This document shows, piece by piece, positions 56,761 to 64,000 of a DNA stretch of 64,000 bases. The notes beneath the pieces are model-generated. The model ran no database searches, had not been told where the DNA came from, and saw nothing but the letters and a program-made list of their open reading frames with translations. Every line of letters starts with the position of its first letter. The first letter of the stretch is position 1. Where the stretch lies: positions 682,001 through 746,000 of the forward strand of contig JACGCN010000006.1 of assembly GCA_014905825.1 (NCBI GenBank). Direction: 5' to 3'. This DNA is from Lyophyllum atratum. Its lineage: Eukaryota; Basidiomycota; Agaricomycetes; Agaricales; Lyophyllaceae. The position numbers were made by a program, and so were the translations under genes.

Positions 56761-59700
56761 TAGTGTAATTCCAATTTCTTGTTGACGGACATTGTATATA
56801 TCGGCTGCGGGTACAGGATTGTTTACTTATTGTACATGTAATGAAAGTGATAGTGATTACACCCACGCGCAGTCCTGGGAGGGACATATGAAGGTTCCAC
56901 AGTGCAGACATAGGGAGTAGAGCTAGTCGAAGAGAAGGCTGATGGTGATTATCAGCATCTACCTTAGAGAAACAGCACCAGATGGACACCGTTTCTGTAT
57001 TCATGATTCCCAGTCTCCATGCCCCGGATTCTGGTGAGTCAATAGATGCTGACGATGGCTCGGCTCGAGAAGCTGGTAGCGGAGTAGAAGGTCCTACCAG
57101 GCTTTGCCGACATAGTCTACGCTGAGGACATAGAAGCCGGTAGGCTTCACTGATGACCGTTATACAACGGACAGCGGAGATATTCCCGATGGCTATGGAT
57201 GAAACGTCTTGGTGGTATGTGAGGTCAGCACTTGTCTTGAGAATGTGACTGATTCCTAGCTGGTGGGAAAGGCTAGCTATGGGCGAGTTATCGATAGGCA
57301 CTAGCACAAGAACGAGGCCAAAGTTAGGTGGAAAGGGCAAGGAAACTCTTTAGTTCCCCAATATAAAAATGGTGAGTGTCATGCCCTATCTAGAACCACG
57401 ATAGGCGCGAAGATGTCCTGCACGATAGGGACCCGGGAAACTGATATGGACGTAGACTCGCCAAGAAAGGGAAACCAAGGCGAACACAGTCCAGTGGAAT
57501 TAGAGATCTAACGTCCATGTTGTACGGACGCTGTATAGAAGGGCAGGCTCCGAATATAACACATCTGAATGGTGTTGGAATCTGTAGCGCATTGTGCTAA
57601 AATTGTCTGCGTGCTTAGAGTTTAGCACTCGTCTGGGGAGAGAGGCTCACATAAGAGGTCTCATGCGCCGATATCACTGTCCGTATAGTCAAGTCCAAAG
57701 ACAATCAGCAGAAGGCTTTATCGATGGACGTCATGCACAAGAGAACGGCGCAGAAATTCCAATGGAAATGATCTGAAGATGTAAATAAGCGTGCATGAGG
57801 TCAAGGGAATTCTTGAGACGCACCCTCGATTTAATGTCTCGCCAATCCCAAGGTCATGGCGGGGCCTACGCGTACGTAGTTTGATAATGAAGTCATCGAT
57901 AGGCACCCCTGGAAGAAGACGGCGAGAAGATCAGGTGAACGGCGAGAAGGCAACACCTTGGGTCCCCCAGACACAAAAATGGTGAGGTGAAACTCCGAAG
58001 TGGCTGGAGGCGAGGAAGTCGTGTGGACAATATAACTGGATACCCCAGTGAAATGAGGCGTACGATCATTGGATGCGTATGCAAGCAAATTGGGGCGACG
58101 AAGACCCCGGTCAGTGAGCTGATAACGACTGATTACAGTGAGCGCTCATACAGAAGCTGGGAGCAGTCCTCTTAGCCAGTCCGGCGCAGCCTATCCCTGG
58201 GACAAAGAAACAGGTCAGGTTTATCGATTGACGTGATACAAAGAAAAGCACCGGAGGAGAAAGCACCGGAGAATTCAAAGAAAGTGATCTGGACATGATG
58301 TCGCGAAAACGTGCTGGCGCGTATTCTTGTCTGAAAATGACTCCCATCTCCCAAAGTCACGGCGAAACCTACACGTATGGCCTGTCAATGAGAAGTTATC
58401 GATAGGCACCAATTGAAGAAGTTAGAGGTGGTCAGCTGAACTTGAATGACGGTCTGGCAATGGCCTTTGGCCCAAATATAGTGAAAAGGTTAGGTTAGTC
58501 TGACGCTGGGCTTACGCCATGTTCGGAAGCACGAGGACATGTATGGTGGTTTAGCACAGGTGGGCCAACGTGGGATCACAAAGACCCCGAGCAGCAAGCT
58601 GATAGGAACGCGGGAGATTTGGTGTATCCAACAACCTATTCGTGACAAAGAATATTGTTGGTGACCGACATCACTCACGTCGCAGATACATAAACCCTCT
58701 TACCTTCAAATTCTGTGTATCACCGACCTCCGTTTTTCATATCAGACTCGGAGAACTCTTTCTTCATCCTGCTCTGCTGTCTCAACACGTACCGCTGCCA
58801 CCTACTGCTGACTCTCATCATCACTTTGAGGGCCAGGCGAGCCTCCGTCTTTCTACCATTCACGACGACATTGCCAATCCTTGGTCGGGCGGAGTCCATC
58901 TCATTTGTACTCTTTCTGCTGGCACCTTTTACCGGATCGCCACATGAGTACATTACCATGGGAATGGATGACTCCCGACCATGGTGCCGCTGTACATCGT
59001 CCGCGAATAGGTAGTCGACTCCTCGGCTCGTCGCCTCACCTCCGCCTGAGCGGCAGCCGGCCCCGTGAGCCTAAGGCCTGAGACCAGCACCTACTGCCTG
59101 CACTGCCAAAAGATCGACCCCCACGAACGTCCATGCAACCTTCAACAGTATATCGCCGACGGGTTGTACAACTTCGGGGATGGGGATGACATCACGGGGT
59201 TGAACTCGCCGAAGTTCGTCGATTCTGGAGGGGTCTGTCATAGTTTGCGCTATACCGCATATGAAATGTCAGTATGGGAGGCAGGTACGCTCATCGACTC
59301 CCTAACCTCCATGTCGGACTGAAGGATCGACCTTTCGACCCTCCCAATTAGGTCAGACTACCTTGAGTACCCCTGATCACCATCCGATGTAATCCCTGCC
59401 AAAATCGTTAGTCAGTTCCATAATGGAGCAGAAATGTTCGTTCACCGTGCTAAATCATGAGGTTGGAAGGCCGGGGCCCGGTCTTACCGCGCATGGAATG
59501 AGGAGTTCACATTTTCTCCTTCATCGACAGTTTGACACAAGCAGGATCCGCGCGTGCTCGATGCAGTAACGAGGCATATACACCTGAATCAAGGCTGCAG
59601 TCAGCATCAAGACCACTGTCTCTGGGAATGCACAACCTCTAGATCCTCTGCTGGAATCGTCATTCTCATCGAACTCCCCCACCTTCGGCTACCTATAGCA

Positions 59701-60437
59701 GAAGTCATGCCCATGACGAGCCTCGGACCCGCCCAAGCGTCCCATTGATATGCGGCAGGCCGCATATTCTGAGCACAGAGTCACAGTCATTCAGGTGAAG
59801 TGACCATCTTTGACGCTGGACAACAATAATGTGGGGCTCGCCAGTGCAGTAGCATGTCTGCTTCTTAACTCAGAATGGAGAACTCGATGGCTGCACATGC
59901 ATGACTATAAGCCTGTTGGGGACGCTTGCGGATGAAAAGCTGGGATGTATATCGAGCCTTGTGGCTGGCACCCTTTGGTGCTTCCTGTGATGTGTATCCC
60001 CAGTGATATCGAATGTTGAAGTATAAGCTCGACGACTCACTTCTCATCCACTTATTCCTGAGAGCGGCCCCCAAGCCCCAACGTGTTGATTAATCTCCTC
60101 CCAGGAGAATTTGTGAAGATCGAACAAAGGCAGGAAATGGATTGAAAATTACTGCATTGATAGACGAATCTCTGCAGGGTGCGTATCACCATGATAGAGT
60201 AAATGTGAGTTTATCGAAACCGGGTTATGGCCACGGTCGATTTGTACAGTTGGGTTCGGCATCAACTTTTGATGCTCTGTAGTGAGCACCCACCACCCAC
60301 GAGCTCGTTATCAATTTTTTTTCACTGCTCATCCCCGTATGTATATGTTTTTCTTCACGAGATTTAGGCCTATCCATGCTCCTAGCTTCATCTTGAGGCC
60401 GCTGGAATATCCTCGTTCCGACGAGTTACCCCATCAG
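56761..60437. other. Gene-poor region with degenerate repeats
   Basis: About 3.7 kb. Carries three diverged direct repeats around ATCGATAGGCAC (57289, 57897, 58398). A frame at 59065-59322 (YCLHCQKIDPHERPCNLQQY) has a few Cys/His residues but no family match; I do not call it a gene. Confidence 0.45.
57180..58550. repeat. Three degenerate tandem repeats
   Basis: Each has TATCGATAGGCAC followed by 60-70 bases with CACAAAAATGGTGA or CCAATATAAAAATGGTGA-like ends. Units 2 and 3 also share an upstream TTTATCGAT(G/T)GACGT and AAGTGATCTG-like stretch. Spacings about 608 and 501 bases. Confidence 0.6.
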
Positions 60438-60887
60438 TACATGTCCAGCTCAGCGTCGACAGACTTCACGGACGCCGCCATCCTTCAGTCCGTAGCCACC
60501 ATTGTAAATCACAACGAAAGCTATAGGACAACTCCACATGGCTCCACCACACATAGTCATGGGCCGATGATGCACACAAGGTCGCATTCACCACAAGATG
60601 GTGCCTACCGGAGGCCCTCAGAATCATATACATGGCTGAGCCTCGTTTCTGCCGCATCTGCCATCTGGGACTCGACTGTTAGGCTGAAGACTCCGAGGAC
60701 GATATCACAACATCGATTTGGAGAGGAACGCCGCCGACAATTTCTCCTTGCCTACGGCCGGATTTTTCGGGCATCGTCACGTCTCGAGCGCCCTCCCGAA
60801 TCCTTTGGACGGGATTTCAGACTATCCTACGTTACTATCAGGACTGGAGTCAATTGGCCATGGACTACAGCACATCGAAAACATTAA
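60438..60887 (+). CDS. Possible gene, uncharacterised
   Basis: An open frame of 149 codons (MSSSASTDFTDAAILQS) overlaps a second plus frame at 60718-61065. The two may be exons of one gene, but I could not find a convincing junction. No motif recognised; could be chance. Confidence 0.25.
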   Translation, partial: YMSSSASTDFTDAAILQSVATIVNHNESYRTTPHGSTTHSHGPMMHTRSHSPQDGAYRRPSESYTWLSLVSAASAIWDSTVRLKTPRTISQHRFGEERRRQFLLAYGRIFRASSRLERPPESFGRDFRLSYVTIRTGVNWPWTTAHRKH

Positions 60888-61821
60888 GGAAGTAAACAAC
60901 AATTTTCCCATGCTACCCCGGCGCAGGTTCTATCCGCACACTCAAAAGGATGCATCCAACTTGCGCCCCATTGCGCCTCACGGATCCCTTCAAATGACTG
61001 ATGGTAGTGCAGGTGCCTTAGGTCTTACTCGCTCGACGTTCTTCTCCGACATATCAGTGCTTTAACTACATTCCGAGTTAGGACCATTTTTGAAGTGTGT
61101 CGCCGCGGCTGAAGCAGGGTTACAGGTCGGGCTCGAAGCCCTGCCGTTCAGGCCACTGGTCTGGTGACGAAGTTCCGGGGCTGGGCTTGGGGTATATTCC
61201 CTTCAACGGCTAGTGTCTTTTAATTACCGATTTATCGTCCTTCCTAAACGAAGAGATCGGCTCTTGGTTCTACTACGTTCGACTTTGAAGGCGGCTCCCT
61301 AATCATAAAACACGAGTTCATATGGTCAAAAGATTTGAGATCGGTGCCAGAATAGCAAAGACCGAAAACTTCTCACATTATGCAGGCGCCGGAAGATTCC
61401 AATACAATTCCTGTGTCCATTCTGGTTCACGATGCAAGTTAGGATTGATTTATGCGCAAATTCGTCGCGAGCGAGTGTAGATTCGCGTGCTGGGTCCAGT
61501 GGCCATTGTGAAGTGTGAAGATAAGGGAGGAACAAATGATGACAAACAGTACGCGTCAGACGTTGCGCCGCGGGCCATGCGCCTCGACTAGGTACCACTT
61601 GTCACCAGCTTTTCTTAACTCTAGTATATGACGAGGTAGCAATCATAGTAGAAGACGAGCTCGGCCTCGACCTCTAAGTCTTGTAATAAAGTAGCATTTA
61701 TTCCTATGAAGTTTCTCCAAAGTTAAGGGTATACAAGTTACTCGGAGTTTTGACACGGAGTTGAACATCTCACAACTCCAATGCGATTTCCCATCAATCT
61801 ACGATCACGACAACGATGTAT
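60888..61821. other. Intergenic, no gene recognised
   Basis: Nothing supported apart from the end of the overlapping frame noted just upstream. Confidence 0.4.
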
Positions 61822-63849
61822 TCAAGATACAAAACACTGCACGCCCTCCCTCAACGACGCAATCGCTGCTCGATGCTGACTGACCGCTAGCACGATGAAG
61901 CAATGCCAGATGCAGTGAGAACCTGTAACACCATCGAAGCTACCATGAGGAAGGGTCGTGCGCAGGTGCAGGTGAGACTTACCACCACCGATACAATCAA
62001 GTCGCCGTTGGATGCTCGGAGGGAGGATGCGTTCAGGGAAGTGTAGCGCGTAGAAAGCGAGGCCGACGATGTACGAGACGAGTGAAGGAACAACGGGAGC
62101 TACAGTACGTTGAGGCTAGAATTGAAGATCGAACAATGTGAAACGAACCTATAAAGGTGAATGCCTGCCTCCAAGAACTGATGAATGCGAGGCCTGCAAG
62201 TGGTGCGATCGCCGAGAAAGCAAGACTCAGAAAAAAGGCGATACGATAGAACTAGAAGTCGTGTAAGTAGCTAGACTAGTGGAACGGTATCGACCAGACA
62301 TACCCGGTATTCATGCTGGTTGAACCATTCCATGAAGGGGAAGACATTCCCTGCCAGTCCGGTGAGGAAGCAGACGCTGAGGAAGACTTGTCCGAGTGAC
62401 GGATGGCATTGGAAGCCGTAGTGCACGACGGTGCCCACGCTGGCGCTGATCAGCCTGATTACCGGTCAGTATTGCTTCGTGCAACTTGGTTCAGAATGGA
62501 GATATTACCAGCCGATGCCAACATAGTCTATCCGAGCACACAGGTCCATGCTCTTACGGTCTGCACACCCCGACATCGTGTGCCAGACGGCGCTGCTTAA
62601 CAGGCAGAGCAGAGCGAACGACATGAAAAGCCGCTCGGGGGTATCGATTGCAAAGTTCGGATTAACAAATGGTACCGAATTTGATCCCCATAGAAGGAAT
62701 GGGATTAGGTGAGTATGAATATTTACTAGAGACAGGAAGTCAGCCTATTAATTATTCAGAAGCGAGTAAGAGACAAACGTGTTTCGTTATGAAGGGCAAA
62801 TAATGACATAATTATCAAGGGCCATTTTTCTAAGGGTATAAATCTGGTGAAATGATAAGGATAAGCGAATGTACAGCGCAAAATTCGACGAAGTAGACAT
62901 ACCGATAACCATGGGTGACAAAGGGGTTGTTCTTCCATTGGTGGGGAAGGTCAGAGTACTGAATCAAGCGGACCCCTTGGAATGAGCGCTTGACAGCGCT
63001 GGCCACTTCATTCGCAGCTCTTTGGAGCATATCCTCTGTCTCCTCCACGATTTCCGTCGGGCTCGCGCTCAAAAGGTCCGTGACGAGCTCCGAGGATAAC
63101 AACGATTCAAGGAGGTCAGAGATCATGACGCTCGGGGTCACGCCTGACATCTCCCGTGGCGAGGGAAATTCCATTGATGAGAGATGTGACTGCAGATGTT
63201 CTAGATGTTTAGATAGAGTCGGAATGTAGCTTAATGGCTTATTGAAATCCAAATCGTTGAATCGGGAGCGGACGTCGTCAAGCCTCAGCCGCATGTCGGA
63301 GAAGTGAGAGCGGACGTTCGGCATGTCGGGGAGGTTGGGCATGTCTGGAAAATGTGAGCGTACGTCCGGCATGTCGGGGAGGTGTGCGCGCATTTCAGTG
63401 AGCCCTGGGACGTCGGGGAGGTCGGGAAAATGGGACTTGACAAAGTTCTCCACCGACATGTCTGTAAAGTGGAATTCCGGGAGGTGTGAGCACACATCCG
63501 CGCGGATTCCCTCGAGGATTTCCAGAGCAGTTTGGGCCCACTGCCTTGCCTCCTCGATGGTAAGCTCGCCCATGGCCTTCCATGTCTCTAGATCCGGAGA
63601 CTCGAGGTTGGATAGCTTCCTCTCAAGGTCTGCTAAATATGAAAGGACGAGGAACCGCAACGAGGCCAACGTCCGCGTTGGCGAGGCAGATGAAAGATCC
63701 AGCGCCTCGAGGGAAAGAGGCAGTGGATGGCATATCTGCAGGCGAACAGGCTGCCTGGAGCTGGGGGCTGACAACCGGCGTTTGGCGCGACGTCTATGAG
63801 TCTCAGACGTTGTCGCAGGCCTCGCGGTGGTCGTTACGGTGGCGCTCAT
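61822..63849 (-). CDS. PAQR/haemolysin-III family membrane protein (Izh-like) with long N-terminal extension
   Basis: Seven-span PAQR family (AdipoR/Izh). The C-terminal half has family signatures after splicing: DLPHQWKNNPFVTHGYR then FIPLEKWP, SLFALHNET, LLSSAVWHTMSGCADR, LCARIDYVGIG and HCIWHCFIVLAV, with the His/Asp/Ser expected to bind zinc. The first about 310 residues are an extension with a repeated motif around DMP(D/N)(V/L)RSHF (about 63280-63440), such as FPDMPNLPDMPNVRSHF, probably a helical or coiled domain. The start MSATVTTTARPATTSETH at 63849 is the first ATG. About eight exons. Fungal members are linked to zinc and lipid homeostasis. Confidence 0.85.
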
Positions 63850-64000
63850 CGACCTAGGGGAGAGAGATAAGGATACAAGAGAACGAAAGATTCGGAAAGA
63901 GAGAGAAGTAGAGAAATGAGTTTGCAGGCTGTCCGTTCAAACTTGTGATTGACCGGCCATCAATGCATCACGGTGGCAGAGATCAGACTGGATCAGATCA

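Noticed and set aside
59065..59322. Frame with YCLHCQ and other Cys/His residues
   Set aside because: Does not form a known metal-binding pattern and no flanking exons were found.

Overview
This window looks like nuclear DNA of a mushroom-forming basidiomycete (Agaricomycete). Genes are interrupted by many short GT-AG introns of about 45-70 bases, some exons are only a few bases long, and the recognisable proteins are fungal (muskelin, CCR4, ERG19, PRM1, SEY1, acetoacetyl-CoA synthetase, a DUF6533-type membrane protein, small secreted cysteine-rich proteins). I saw no rRNA, tRNA, plasmid or virus gene. All exon models were built by eye from reading frame, splice consensus and family motifs. 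I ran no searches, and every family name comes from recognising motifs.

Layout. 0-3.3 kb: muskelin (CTLH/GID ligase) on minus. 4.1-7.8 kb: secreted subtilase on plus. 8.6-11.1 kb: CCR4 deadenylase on minus. 12.1-13.4 kb: mevalonate diphosphate decarboxylase on plus. 13.7-14.9 kb: GPI-anchored GH128-like glucanase on minus. 15.4-16.6 kb: pterin-carbinolamine-dehydratase-like protein on plus. 17.6-18.7 kb: aldo-keto reductase on minus. 19.4-20.1 kb: GYNHLN-family protein on plus. 20.4-28.2 kb is an accessory block: four small secreted cysteine-rich genes on minus, repeated flanks, a gene with a fresh 114-base internal duplication, and a small non-autonomous LTR element. 28.5-31.6 kb: PRM1 on minus. 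33.0-42.4 kb is a second accessory block: a small LRLRGG-containing protein, two 516-residue tandem membrane paralogues, a 939-residue membrane protein whose 3' end was duplicated with its intron, and a 287-base tandem repeat. 42.7-45.8 kb: SEY1 on minus. 46.8-49.7 kb: acetoacetyl-CoA synthetase on plus. 49.9-51.3 kb: two more small secreted cysteine-rich genes on minus. 53.5-55.4 kb: DUF6533-type membrane protein. 56.0-56.8 kb: second GYNHLN-family protein. 56.8-61.8 kb: gene-poor with degenerate repeats. 61.8-63.8 kb: PAQR/haemolysin-III-type membrane protein on minus.

The most interesting content is the family of six small secreted proteins (20.4, 21.5, 24.6, 27.1, 49.9 and 50.9 kb). Each carries a signal peptide, and five have six cysteines spaced C-x6/7-C-x5/7-CC-x9/10-C-x7/8-C, a knottin-like framework. 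Each is assembled from up to five exons, including one of 14 or 17 bases and one of only 4 or 7 bases. Splice junctions fall inside or directly beside the cysteine codons. The sixth copy is broken after the CC pair. An ORF caller or standard gene predictor would miss these genes. Function is unknown.
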